Shown piece after piece: positions 36,545 to 44,831 of a stretch of 64,000 nucleotides of DNA (position 1 is the stretch's first letter; each line of letters opens with the position of its first letter). The stretch spans positions 1-64,000 of the forward strand of contig CAVSUY010000001.1 in assembly GCA_963731035.1 (NCBI GenBank), given 5' to 3'. This DNA comes from JAANXG01 sp963731035 (lineage in GTDB: Bacteria > Pseudomonadota > Gammaproteobacteria > Arenicellales > JAANXG01). The notes beneath the pieces are model-generated. The model saw only the letters and a list, made by a program, of their open reading frames with translations, had not been told where the DNA came from and searched no databases. The position numbers and the translations under genes are program-made.

Positions 36545-37759
36545 TCAATCCGACGGCTCGAAATATTTCTCTACGAACTTGCGCGCCACGTAGGCCGGCT
36601 TGACTCGCCAGTACTTCTTGCTGACGGTGAGGGAGGCAAAGGCGATCCGGTCGTCGCCCCTGGCAGCGTAGCCGATGAACCATTCGTTGCGGCCTTCAGG
36701 ATGTTCGCCGGTCAGGGAGCCGGTCTTGCCGCCCACGTCGACGTCGTCCCGGTCGAAGCCGCGAAAGGCATGGCTGGCCGAGCCGCGGATCACGGTCTCC
36801 CGCATCAAGGTCCGCATCTTCTTCACGGTATCCGGTTCGATGGCATAGGCCAGATGGCGCGGCGCGCCGACGTACACGGGCCACCCGGAGTCGCTGGTCA
36901 GCCGTTCGACCGCGTAGGGAACAGCGATGCGCCCGTCGGTCGCGATGGCGCTGGCAAGCATCGCGCCGTGCACCGGGCTCAGGGTATTGCGCCGGGTGTA
37001 ACCGCTGGCCACCTCAGCCAGCACCCACTTGTCGTTCTCGATATCGCTGTGCCCCAGATCGATGGGCAGGTCAGTGAACACGTCGTAGCGGTTGAATGCG
37101 AAACGGTGCGCGTAGTCGCTCATCGTGTCCGCGCCGAGTTGATACACGCCCAGCCGCGCGAACACGGTGTTGATGGAAGTTGCGAAGGCTTTTTTCAGCG
37201 TCGGGTGCCGGGTCCACTTGTTCTCCGTGTGCCGGAAAACCTGCTTCTTGTACAGGCTGGTGGACTTGCCGTTGTAAGGCATGATCGTGTCCGGTTCGAC
37301 GTCACCGCGGTCCAGGGCGGCCGCCGCTGTGACGACTTTGAAGACGGAAGCCGCCGGAAACAAAGCCTGAAGTGCCAGGTGTCCGTATACGTCGTCTTCG
37401 GGATTCTTCACGAAATCCGAGTAGGCAAGGACCTCGCCGGTGCTCGCATTCATGGCGAAGAACGCAGCATAGTCCGGCTCGTAGCGGTCGTAGATATCGT
37501 CGAGATAGCTCTCCAGGTCCGGACGAACGGTGTATTCCACGTCGACCTCGCTCCACTTGCCCTTGCTCTTCAGCTGCAGTGTCTCGGGAAAGCGGGTGCG
37601 TGCCATCGCCTTCTTCAGGGCAGCGTGGACCGCCTGGATATCGATACCAGTGATCTGGGTGCGGGAGAAGCGAACTGCCGCCAACTCCACGGGCAGAACG
37701 CTGAGATAGACCAGCAAGCCGGCGGCGATCAATCCAGCATAACGACGAGTACGTTTCAT
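36545..37759 (-). CDS. Penicillin-binding transpeptidase-domain protein
   Basis: A 404-residue periplasmic protein with an N-terminal membrane anchor (about residues 7-28, YAGLIAAGLLVYLSVLPVEL) and one transpeptidase domain. SxxK is in FPAASVFKVV (about residue 138), SxN in ATSINTVFARLG (about 196) and KTG in VGGKTGSLTGEH (about 341). There is no glycosyltransferase domain and no large dimerisation region, so it is smaller than FtsI or PBP2. The ATG at 37759 overlaps the stop of the upstream macro-domain gene as ATGA. It resembles PbpA/class D-like penicillin-binding proteins; the physiological role is unknown. Confidence 0.85.
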   Translation of the reverse strand: MKRTRRYAGLIAAGLLVYLSVLPVELAAVRFSRTQITGIDIQAVHAALKKAMARTRFPETLQLKSKGKWSEVDVEYTVRPDLESYLDDIYDRYEPDYAAFFAMNASTGEVLAYSDFVKNPEDDVYGHLALQALFPAASVFKVVTAAAALDRGDVEPDTIMPYNGKSTSLYKKQVFRHTENKWTRHPTLKKAFATSINTVFARLGVYQLGADTMSDYAHRFAFNRYDVFTDLPIDLGHSDIENDKWVLAEVASGYTRRNTLSPVHGAMLASAIATDGRIAVPYAVERLTSDSGWPVYVGAPRHLAYAIEPDTVKKMRTLMRETVIRGSASHAFRGFDRDDVDVGGKTGSLTGEHPEGRNEWFIGYAARGDDRIAFASLTVSKKYWRVKPAYVARKFVEKYFEPSD

Positions 37760-38250
37760 AGCGACTCGAGGACCTGTCGATAAATGTCGGCATCCTCCAA
37801 AGAGAAGCAGCACGCGATGATACGCTCAAAACCGCCGTCGTACTCCTTTATCACGCGCAGGGCGATCTCCGCAGCCAGGCGCTTGGGAAAACCGTACACG
37901 CCGGTACTGATACCGGGAAATGCGATGGTTCGGACATCGTGCCGCGAGGCAAGCTCCAGGGAATTACGATAAGCCGCTTCAAGCAGCGCCGGTTCTCCGG
38001 AATCGCCGCCATGCCAAACCGGACCGACGGTATGGATCACCCAGCGCGCCGGCAGTTCAAAACCAGGGGTGATTCGGGCTTCTCCGGTTGGACAACCACC
38101 GATCTCCCGGCACGCTTCCATCAACCTGGGACCGGCCGCCCGGTGGATCGCTCCGTCTACGCCGCCGCCTCCGCGCAACGCATTGTTGGCGGCATTCACC
38201 ACGGCCTCGACCTGGAGGGTGGTAACATCCCCTTGTATGATTTCGATCAC
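37756..38250 (-). CDS. Macro-domain ADP-ribose hydrolase (YmdB/MacroD-like)
   Basis: A 164-residue single macro domain. The ADP-ribose-binding motifs are complete: IQGDVTTLQVEAVVNAANNA, LRGGGGVDGAIHRAAGP and FPGISTGVYGFPKRLAAEIA. The family removes acetyl-ADP-ribose or mono-ADP-ribose. It lies directly upstream of, and overlaps by four bases, the transpeptidase gene, so the two are cotranslated. It is divergent from the DUF3301 gene. Confidence 0.92.
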   Translation of the reverse strand: MIEIIQGDVTTLQVEAVVNAANNALRGGGGVDGAIHRAAGPRLMEACREIGGCPTGEARITPGFELPARWVIHTVGPVWHGGDSGEPALLEAAYRNSLELASRHDVRTIAFPGISTGVYGFPKRLAAEIALRVIKEYDGGFERIIACCFSLEDADIYRQVLESL

Positions 38251-38262
38251 GGTCAGGCGGAC

Positions 38263-38580
38263 TTGGGCAGCTCAGCGTTCTATAATCTGACTGCGATACT
38301 CGTTGCCTGCGGCATCACCTGGTGCTGGTATGACAACATGCGGGCCCGGGAAACCGCGATCGCTCATGTGCGCAGCTTTTGCCATAAACAAGATTACCAG
38401 TTTCTCGACGGCAGCGTTTGCCTGCGCACCATGGTATTCAGTTTTGCACAATGGCGGCTCAGACGCCATTATGATTTCTACTATACGCGGGACAACCACG
38501 AACGGCGGCGTGGTACAGTAATTCTACTCGGCCATGAAGTCGAGCACTTCCTGATCAACGAGGACGCCGTTGCGATGTAG
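38263..38580 (+). CDS. DUF3301 family small membrane protein
   Basis: About 105 residues. The start is uncertain; the TTG at 38263 gives an N-terminal hydrophobic helix (NLTAILVACGITWCWYDNMR) followed by RARETAIAHVRSFCHKQDYQ and a positively charged C-terminal part with RRGTVILLGHEVEHF. This arrangement of one helix, then ARExA, then RRGxVxLxG is typical of DUF3301, whose function is unknown. The secreted protein gene starts 11 bases after the stop. Confidence 0.7.
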   Translation: MGSSAFYNLTAILVACGITWCWYDNMRARETAIAHVRSFCHKQDYQFLDGSVCLRTMVFSFAQWRLRRHYDFYYTRDNHERRRGTVILLGHEVEHFLINEDAVAM

Positions 38581-38590
38581 GTGGAAAGCC

Positions 38591-39277
38591 ATGAAACGTA
38601 AGACATATGCCAGGTCACACGGCCGAAACGTTCACCTCGATCCAAGCCGGTCCGGCGTCTGGTACGCAGTGTGCATCTGTTTATTCTCCGCGTTGATCTT
38701 TCCATCCGGTGCGAGCGCCCAGGATGAAAACGGTCAGGCGCAAAGCAATCAGATCACGAGCGAAACAACCGTTCCGGCGCAGGGAGGCACGAATGACCAG
38801 GCAGACGACCAGGGAGATGACCAGGGAAATAACAAGGGAAATAACAAGGGAAGCAGGCAACCCACCGCTGCCGAGATGGTCACCGATTATCTCAGACAGG
38901 ACATCTTCGTCCGCCCCGGCGTGGGTCTCAAGAAGGTGAAGATCGGCATGCCGTTCGATCAGGTGTTGAAGGCCTGGGGTCCGCCCACCAGCAAAGCCGG
39001 AACCGTCGACAACCAATGGACTTATCAGGTTGGCAGCAACACCAAGATCACTCTCTTCGGCGACAACAAAGTGAAGGTAATGAAGATTGCCGGAGGATTC
39101 AACACGCCGTACGTCACCACTGAAGGTGCGTCGTTCGGCATGCCGCAATACCAGTTGGCGACGATCTACGGGTCCGCCAAGGAAGTGACCGGCAAGATCG
39201 TGTACAACCACCGCGGCATAGGGTTCGTCATGGATCGCGGACAGGTCAGCGAGATCCAGGTGTTTGCGCCCCGCTAG
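38591..39277 (+). CDS. Secreted protein with low-complexity linker and BamE-like repeats
   Basis: A 228-residue protein of unknown function. A long N-terminal segment with a hydrophobic core (VCICLFSALIFPSGASA) looks like a signal peptide cleaved after ASAQ. Then comes a repetitive linker of DDQGD and GNNKGNNKGS units at about residues 70-90. The C-terminal 140 residues contain two related stretches, VKIGMPFDQVLKAWGPPTSK and ASFGMPQYQLATIYGSAK. Both resemble the GMxxxQVxxxxGxP pattern of SmpA/BamE-type domains. No close family is recognised. Confidence 0.7.
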   Translation: MKRKTYARSHGRNVHLDPSRSGVWYAVCICLFSALIFPSGASAQDENGQAQSNQITSETTVPAQGGTNDQADDQGDDQGNNKGNNKGSRQPTAAEMVTDYLRQDIFVRPGVGLKKVKIGMPFDQVLKAWGPPTSKAGTVDNQWTYQVGSNTKITLFGDNKVKVMKIAGGFNTPYVTTEGASFGMPQYQLATIYGSAKEVTGKIVYNHRGIGFVMDRGQVSEIQVFAPR

Positions 39278-39303
39278 GCGCGGATTTTCGTCGCGGGGCG
39301 CCC

Positions 39304-39894
39304 CTATTTGGGGGCGTTGGGCTTGACCGGGGGCTTCGGCACGCGGCGTCCAACTTCCGGAAACCAGAAGCTCCTATACGCACTCAGAAACGGATTCAGC
39401 TCGAGCCAGACCGATTCGTAGACGGGACGCTTGAAGTCCACGATCTGCTGGACCGCCGACTGCCAATCCGTCCAGATCCACTTGTCGAATTCGGGTCTTT
39501 CCGACGCCGACAAGCATACTTGAGAGTCGTCCCCTACCAGGGCGAGCAGACACCAGATCTGCTTCTGACCCCTGAACCGGGTATTGCCGCGCTGGCGTGT
39601 TCTCCGCAGATAACTCTTCGGTAAGTCGTAGCGGAGCCACTGCGAGGTGTGTGCCAGCATGTTCACGTGGCGGTCCTTCAAACCAACCTCTTCGTGCAAC
39701 TCCCGGAACAGGGCGTCATCGAGGGATTCGTTGCGCTTGATTCCACCCTGGGGAAACTGCCAGCCGTCGCGGCTGGTACGCCGCGCCCACAGCACTTTGC
39801 CGAAGCGGTTCATGAGCACGATGCCGATGTTGGGGCGATACCCGTCGTCCCAGCTCAACTCTTCGTATATGCTATTCGGCAGATTGAAGCTCAT
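39304..39894 (-). CDS. rppH: RNA pyrophosphohydrolase RppH
   Basis: RppH removes pyrophosphate from 5'-triphosphate RNAs and triggers decay. The 196-residue protein has the typical DDGYRPNIGIVLMNRFGKVL start, WQFPQGGIKRNES and a complete Nudix box (GGI at its start, RELHEEVG at its end), then the family's KSYLRRTRQRGNTRFRGQKQ region. The N-terminus carries about 14 extra residues before the usual DGYRPN start. It is convergent with the secreted protein gene. Confidence 0.93.
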   Translation of the reverse strand: MSFNLPNSIYEELSWDDGYRPNIGIVLMNRFGKVLWARRTSRDGWQFPQGGIKRNESLDDALFRELHEEVGLKDRHVNMLAHTSQWLRYDLPKSYLRRTRQRGNTRFRGQKQIWCLLALVGDDSQVCLSASERPEFDKWIWTDWQSAVQQIVDFKRPVYESVWLELNPFLSAYRSFWFPEVGRRVPKPPVKPNAPK

Positions 39895-39995
39895 TGACCG
39901 TTGAATATGACCATTCCGTTAAAGGGACATTCTTTCATGATACGCTTTTCGCGGCAAATTCCCGTTGTCTTCGCCCCGAGCGGACCTTACACGCC

Positions 39996-40646
39996 GTGGC
40001 CTTAGCCCTGTTCGATCTCGACCATACCCTGTTGTCCGGGGACAGCGACCATTCCTGGGGACAGTTTCTGGCCGATCATTCGATTGTGGATCCTGACATA
40101 TATGCCGAGCGCAGCGATTTCTTCTTCGCCGAGTACCTGGCTGGGCGCCTGGATATCCACGAATTCCTGGCTTTCCAACTGGCGCCTTTGGCCGGGGAGC
40201 CCTACGAGACTGTGGCCCCGATGCGGGACGAGTATGTCAACGAGCGAGTCCGGCCGTTGATCACGGAGGCGGCTGCCGAGATGGTCGCGTACCATCGGAC
40301 CCGCGGGGACACGCTGGCCATTGTCACCGCCACCAATGATTTCATTACCCGGCCGATCGCCGATCTGTTCGGAATAGAACACCTCATTGCCACCGAGCTC
40401 GAAGTCGTCGAGGGCGCTTTCACCGGAAGGATCGTCGGAGAGCCGTGCTTTCGGGAGGGAAAGGTAGTGAAGCTCCGTGACTGGATGGCCAGATCAGGGG
40501 GCGACCTGCGCGGAAGCTGGTTTTATACCGACTCCCACAACGACCTGCCGCTGCTCGAGCGCGTCGAGCACCCCGTGGCCGTCAACCCGGACCCGATCCT
40601 GAAACGGGAGGCGACACGTAGAAACTGGCCGATCCGGCGGTTCTAG
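39996..40646 (+). CDS. HAD-superfamily IB phosphatase
   Basis: A 216-residue HAD phosphatase of the SerB-like IB subfamily. Motif I is LALFDLDHTLLSGDSD, motif II TLAIVTATNDFITRPIAD, with the conserved lysine in FREGKVVKLRDW and motif III WFYTDSHNDLPLLERV. The GTG at 39996 puts motif I five residues from the N-terminus, as usual. The substrate is not evident; phosphoserine and histidinol phosphate are among those of related enzymes. It is divergent from rppH. Confidence 0.85.
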   Translation: MALALFDLDHTLLSGDSDHSWGQFLADHSIVDPDIYAERSDFFFAEYLAGRLDIHEFLAFQLAPLAGEPYETVAPMRDEYVNERVRPLITEAAAEMVAYHRTRGDTLAIVTATNDFITRPIADLFGIEHLIATELEVVEGAFTGRIVGEPCFREGKVVKLRDWMARSGGDLRGSWFYTDSHNDLPLLERVEHPVAVNPDPILKREATRRNWPIRRF

Positions 40647-40650
40647 CGCA

Positions 40651-40682
40651 CCATCGCGGCTGAAGCCGCTCCTACGATCCGG
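40651..40682 (-). repeat. REP-like hairpin
   Basis: A single copy (catcgcggctgaagccgctc and its ctacgatccg tail) between the convergent HAD phosphatase and PilU-like genes, where it could act as a transcription end or mRNA 3' stabiliser. Confidence 0.75.
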
Positions 40683-40703
40683 GGGTTTGGGTGGTCCCGC
40701 CGC

Positions 40704-41843
40704 TCAGAAGCCGTCGAGCTTGAGCTTGAGGTCGGTGGGACTCGTGGCGTGCTGCAGCGCCGTCTCGTCGGTGATATCGCCCCGCCGGCACAGTTCGAAC
40801 AAATGCTGGTCGAACGAGAGCATACCCTCAACGATCGCCCCGCCCTTGACCAGGTCGGAGATCTCCTTGACCCGCAGCGGGTCCAGGATCAGCTCACGTA
40901 CCCGGGGACCCGCCGTCATCACCTCGCAGGCCACGGTTCGGCCGCCCCCGTCGGCGCGAGGCAGCAGGCGCTGGGCGACCACTGCCCTCAGGTTCTGCGC
41001 CAACTTCGCTCGAATCGTTCCCTGGGCGTCCGGCGCGAAGCTCGAAATGATGCGCGGAACAGTATCGGCGGCGGCCGGGGAATGCAGGGTGGTTAACACC
41101 AAGTGCCCGGTCTCCGCCGCCGTCAACGCCGTGTCGATCGACGGCGAATCCCGCATCTCGCCGAGCAGTATGACGTCCGGATCCTCGCGGAGGGCTGAAA
41201 TCATGGCGCTGGGAAACGTTCTCGCATCGGCGCCGATCTCCCGCTGGGAGATGATGCTGCGTTGATCGGCGAACAGGTACTCGATCGGATCCTCGATGGT
41301 GATAATGTTCTTGGCGTAGTTGAAGTTGATCTCGTTGATCAGTGACGCGATCGTGGTTGATTTACCGGAGCCCGTGGCCCCGGTGAGGATCACCAACCCG
41401 CGCTCGAAGCGCGTGAAGTCCTTGACCACCGACGGCAATCCGAGCTCCTCGGGCGTCGGGACGCGGGTTTCTATGACGCGCAGCGCCATGGCTATAGAGC
41501 CGCGCTGGTAGTACACGTTCAAACGCACACGCCCGATATTCTTGATCCCGATGGAGCTGTCCACCTGGTAATTCTCATGGAGCAGCTTTCGCAGACGATC
41601 ATTGAGCATCGCGCCCGCCAGGGCTTCCAGATCAGGAACGGACAGCACCGGGAACTCGCGCATCGGCCGCAACACGCCGTCGACCCTCAGGAAAGGGCGA
41701 TTTCTAACCTTGAGATGGATGTCCGAAGCTTTCTGGCGGGTGGCTACCTGCAGCAATTGAGTCAGAAATCGCAGGCCATCACCGCCCTTTGCACTGGGCG
41801 CCGTGGCCGTAGCGGTTTTACTTGCCGAGGATACAGTGCTCAT
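40704..41843 (-). CDS. pilU: PilT/PilU-family twitching motility ATPase, PilU-like
   Basis: A 379-residue retraction-type pilus ATPase. Walker A is ILTGATGSGKSTTIASLINE and Walker B DPDVILLGEMRDSPSIDTAL, with HLVLTTLHSPAAADTVPRII. There are no zinc-binding cysteine pairs, unlike PilB. The C-terminus (MLSFDQHLFELCRRGDITDE, then SPTDLKLKL) is PilU-like. The PilT AIRNLIRE motif is absent. The ATG at 41843 has AGGTGA eight bases upstream. No pilT accompanies it here, so a retraction partner must lie elsewhere. Confidence 0.85.
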   Translation of the reverse strand: MSTVSSASKTATATAPSAKGGDGLRFLTQLLQVATRQKASDIHLKVRNRPFLRVDGVLRPMREFPVLSVPDLEALAGAMLNDRLRKLLHENYQVDSSIGIKNIGRVRLNVYYQRGSIAMALRVIETRVPTPEELGLPSVVKDFTRFERGLVILTGATGSGKSTTIASLINEINFNYAKNIITIEDPIEYLFADQRSIISQREIGADARTFPSAMISALREDPDVILLGEMRDSPSIDTALTAAETGHLVLTTLHSPAAADTVPRIISSFAPDAQGTIRAKLAQNLRAVVAQRLLPRADGGGRTVACEVMTAGPRVRELILDPLRVKEISDLVKGGAIVEGMLSFDQHLFELCRRGDITDETALQHATSPTDLKLKLDGF

Positions 41844-41925
41844 GGAGGAATTCACCTGTGCCTATTATTCTCCCGTTGACGCCAAGGATAGCCAAGCCGG
41901 ACCGCAAATGTAAGCATTCATGAGC

Positions 41926-42972
41926 TCAACGGGCCTTTCGAAAGCGGGATTCTGCGTCGCCGGAATCCAGAACCCGACGGGCGGTCCGGGCTCCGCTCTC
42001 GAGTGACTCCACCCTGCCGGCCCCGTATTGCGCTATGGCGGCGCCGTATACCAGGCTGTCCCGGGCGGGACCCGGCTCTCCCGCCATCGCCCCCAGGCCC
42101 TGCTCCGCGGCGGCCTTGGCATCGCGCGGCGGGTCCCCGAAGGGCACCGGTATGGCCCTGGTCGCGGACCCCTCGACGCCGATTGATCGGGGGTTCACCG
42201 AGGCCGGCTGTCCGGCCATGCCGCCGGTCGCCCGGTACATCTTGGCGCCCGCCTGCAGTGACGGGACGACGCCTCCTTCGACCCCCTTGACGATGATCGC
42301 GACATCGTAGCCGGCGGCCTCCGCCAACGCGGCATAGATCGGCGGATAGTTGGTATGTACGTATCCGAGGTACAGGAGGTTGCGGCGTGCGGCGGCAAGC
42401 GGCCGCAGGACCACCTCGCAGGTCGACAACGTGGTTCGCTTCACCATCAGGCGCCGGAGATCCCGGAGCCGGAACAGCTTCGGATTGGTAGCGCTCTGGT
42501 CCAGGTACGCCCAGCCCACCGAGGGATCGGCGATCTGCCGCGCGGCCGCACCGGCGTCCAGGGCGACCGACCTGCCGGCGGCAGCAAGCACCTGGTGGTG
42601 AGTCAAGCCGAACTTCGGTGCCACGCTTTCGACGCCGGTGCTCAGACACGGGATTCCGCAGGCGGCGAGCACCGCCGGGAGAAAGGGGGACATCGGCAAC
42701 CCGCGGTTGAAACCGTTGAACGGGTCGCCAATGGTCAACAGCTCATCCACCGGCAACGCGTCGTTCCCGCTACTGGCCATGAGGGCCTCGAGCACACCAA
42801 GATTCTCTTCCATGGTCTCACGCTTCATGCGCAGGGCAATCAGGAACAATGCCGCCTGCACATCGCCCACCTCACCGTCCAGAACCGCAGCCATGCCGTC
42901 GCGGGCATCGGCCCGCGAGATGTCTCTGCTCATTTCGGGTCCGGTGGCGATGCGCTCTATAATCGAACGCAT
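41926..42972 (-). CDS. TrpD2/YbiB-like glycosyltransferase-fold protein
   Basis: A 348-residue protein of the anthranilate phosphoribosyltransferase fold, closest in look to YbiB/TrpD2, which binds nucleic acid and lacks proven TrpD activity. The N-terminal helical bundle DISRADARDGMAAVLDGEVG is followed by FNGFNRGLPMSPFLPAVLAA and LTHHQVLAAAGRSVALDAGA. The ATG at 42972 has a GGAGG five bases upstream, better than the ATG at 42996 or the start at 43050. It is divergent from cysG. A true TrpD role is unlikely, as no other trp gene is near. Confidence 0.8.
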   Translation of the reverse strand: MRSIIERIATGPEMSRDISRADARDGMAAVLDGEVGDVQAALFLIALRMKRETMEENLGVLEALMASSGNDALPVDELLTIGDPFNGFNRGLPMSPFLPAVLAACGIPCLSTGVESVAPKFGLTHHQVLAAAGRSVALDAGAAARQIADPSVGWAYLDQSATNPKLFRLRDLRRLMVKRTTLSTCEVVLRPLAAARRNLLYLGYVHTNYPPIYAALAEAAGYDVAIIVKGVEGGVVPSLQAGAKMYRATGGMAGQPASVNPRSIGVEGSATRAIPVPFGDPPRDAKAAAEQGLGAMAGEPGPARDSLVYGAAIAQYGAGRVESLESGARTARRVLDSGDAESRFRKAR

Positions 42973-43088
42973 GAGAACCTCCGCGTCACGGGACATCACG
43001 CGTTCGCGGCTCGCGCCGCCTCGCGGTGGTTCCTGTATGTCCGACGCCACATTGTCGGGATTGTAAGAGAAATCCGGCCGCCATCGTC

Positions 43089-44477
43089 ATGGCTCAGCCT
43101 TTACTACCCCTCTTTTTCCGCCTGCACGACCGACCCTGCCTGGTGGTAGGTGGAGGCCGGGTGGCGGCCCGCAAGCTGCGGACGCTGGCCCGGGCCGGTG
43201 CTGTGATTACAGTAGTAGCTCCGGAGCTCGATCCGGAGCTTGCCGCAGACGCCGGCGCGCTTGCGATCACTCACGTTGCCCGCGAATTCCGGGACCACGA
43301 CATGACAGAGTACGCCCTGGTGGTGGCGGCCACGGACTCCGTCGAGGTCAACGAGCACATTGCCGCGCTGGCTCGGAATCGGGGTATTCCTATCAATGTC
43401 GTAAACCGGCCCGAGTCAGGCACCTTCATCTTCCCCTCGGTCGTGGACCGCGACCCGGTGACCATCGCCGTGTCCACCGGTGGTCGCGCGCCGGCCTTGG
43501 CGCGGTGGCTGCGCGGGCATTTGGAGACCATTATCCCCGACCGCTTCGGCGCGCTCGCCGAGCTGATCGGCCGTTATCGGGAAGCCGTGAAAGTCAAGTA
43601 CCCCACACCTGGTGAGCGCCGCCGCTTCTGGGAACGGGCACTGCATGGCCAACTTTCGGAATTCCTGTTCCACAACCAACCACGGAGGGCCGGCCGGATT
43701 CTCGACCGGCAGCTTCAACGTGCCCCCGGCGAGACGCCCGTCGGCGAGGTCTTTCTCGTAGGCGCGGGGCCTGGTGATCCGGACTTGCTCACGTTTCGCG
43801 CCCTGCGCTTGATACAGCAGGCAGACGTGATTCTGTACGACCGGTTGGTGAGCAAGCCCATTCTCGATCTCGTTCCTCGCCGCGCGCAAATGGTCTATGT
43901 CGGCAAGGCCCGGGCCGACCACAGCGTGCCCCAGGATCAGATTGCACGCCTGCTGGTGGACCACGCGCGCCAGGGCCGGCGCGTGGTGAGACTTAAAGGC
44001 GGAGACCCGTTCATTTTCGGGAGAGGCGGTGAAGAAATCGACAAGTTGGCCAGCCAGGGCATCCCTTTTCAGGTGGTTCCGGGTATTACGGCTGCCAGCG
44101 GCTGCGCCGCCTACGCCGGCATACCTTTGACCCATCGCGACCATGCGCAGTCATGCATCTTTGTCACCGGGCACACGCGGAACGGATCGCTCGACCTCAA
44201 CTGGGACGCCCTGATCCAGACGCACCAGACCATCGTGGTGTACATGGGTCTGACCGGCTTGGATGCTCTATGCCGCGAGTTAGTCAGTCGTGGAATGCCG
44301 GCGGGGACACCGGCCGCGTTGGTCGAACACGGCACGACACCGGAGCAAAGGGTCATCACGGCCACGCTCACCGACCTTCCGATTCTGGTGCGCCAGGCCG
44401 GGGTTCACGCCCCGACGCTCGTGATCATCGGGGATGTCGTACGCCTCAAGGATCGGTTGACGTGGTTCGAGCCGTGA
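43089..44477 (+). CDS. cysG: Siroheme synthase CysG (trifunctional)
   Basis: CysG converts uroporphyrinogen III to siroheme for sulfite and nitrite reductases. The 462-residue protein has an N-terminal dehydrogenase/ferrochelatase domain (RPCLVVGGGRVAARKLRTLA, about 15-35). The C-terminal uroporphyrinogen methyltransferase follows (GEVFLVGAGPGDPDLLTFRA, then VVRLKGGDPFIFGRGGEE and VPGITAASGCAAYAGIPLTH). The ATG at 43089 gives the standard length; the longer frame from 43026 is unlikely. A small gene-free gap follows. Confidence 0.96.
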   Translation: MAQPLLPLFFRLHDRPCLVVGGGRVAARKLRTLARAGAVITVVAPELDPELAADAGALAITHVAREFRDHDMTEYALVVAATDSVEVNEHIAALARNRGIPINVVNRPESGTFIFPSVVDRDPVTIAVSTGGRAPALARWLRGHLETIIPDRFGALAELIGRYREAVKVKYPTPGERRRFWERALHGQLSEFLFHNQPRRAGRILDRQLQRAPGETPVGEVFLVGAGPGDPDLLTFRALRLIQQADVILYDRLVSKPILDLVPRRAQMVYVGKARADHSVPQDQIARLLVDHARQGRRVVRLKGGDPFIFGRGGEEIDKLASQGIPFQVVPGITAASGCAAYAGIPLTHRDHAQSCIFVTGHTRNGSLDLNWDALIQTHQTIVVYMGLTGLDALCRELVSRGMPAGTPAALVEHGTTPEQRVITATLTDLPILVRQAGVHAPTLVIIGDVVRLKDRLTWFEP

Positions 44478-44539
44478 TACCTTCCGGGACCACCTGCATT
44501 GATCGGTGACGTCCTGAGCCGACGATCGGAGGCAGAAAA

Positions 44540-44567
44540 AACGAGGGCTCCTGTCGGAGCCCTCGTT
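44540..44567 (-). terminator. Intrinsic terminator between cysG and the lipoprotein gene
   Basis: A perfect 12-base stem (aacgagggctcc, loop tgtc, ggagccctcgtt) has a run of A on its left side. On the minus strand it therefore ends in TTTTTT, fitting termination of the transcript coming from the lipoprotein gene. It may also end cysG transcription with a weaker tail. Confidence 0.8.
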
Positions 44568-44593
44568 CCCGGTTGGCGAACTACAAAGGGTTG

Positions 44594-44831
44594 CTAGTGT
44601 ACCCTGCCAGAAATGATGCAAATTATTTCAGGCTGGGATGACGGCGGCCCCGACTGGGATGCCGGTGGCCCCGATCCGCAAACGGGCGCCGCCGGGGTCT
44701 TTTTCAGTCGCTCCCCGATACTCGCTTGGTGAAAAAGACCCCGGCGGCGCCCTTTCGATGCTCTATCGAACAATTCAACCCGGATCGGCAAGCCGCCGAT
44801 AAGTTACAGACTGTTTGACGGGGTACACTAG
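44594..44831. mobile_element. MITE-like element, copy 1 (complete)
   Basis: A 238-bp element with perfect 11-base terminal inverted repeats, CTAGTGTACCC and GGGTACACTAG. Inside is a perfect 23-base inverted repeat (44684-44706 and 44730-44752) around a 23-base loop that is identical in copy 2. No transposase is encoded, so mobilisation would need an enzyme from elsewhere. Compared with copy 2 it carries an extra 21-base duplication near 44650. The right terminal repeat contains the TAG stop codon of the lipoprotein gene. Both ends read CTAG, which may be part of the target site. Confidence 0.8.

Noticed and set aside
40704..41843. Assignment as PilT
   Set aside because: The C-terminal motif typical of PilT is missing and the tail resembles PilU.
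41926..42972. Assignment as anthranilate phosphoribosyltransferase TrpD
   Set aside because: No other trp genes are near, and the sequence looks like the YbiB/TrpD2 branch.
44594..44791. A short open frame of about 60 codons present in both MITE-like copies
   Set aside because: It is read through the internal inverted repeat and has no ribosome site; it is conserved because the element is, not as a protein.
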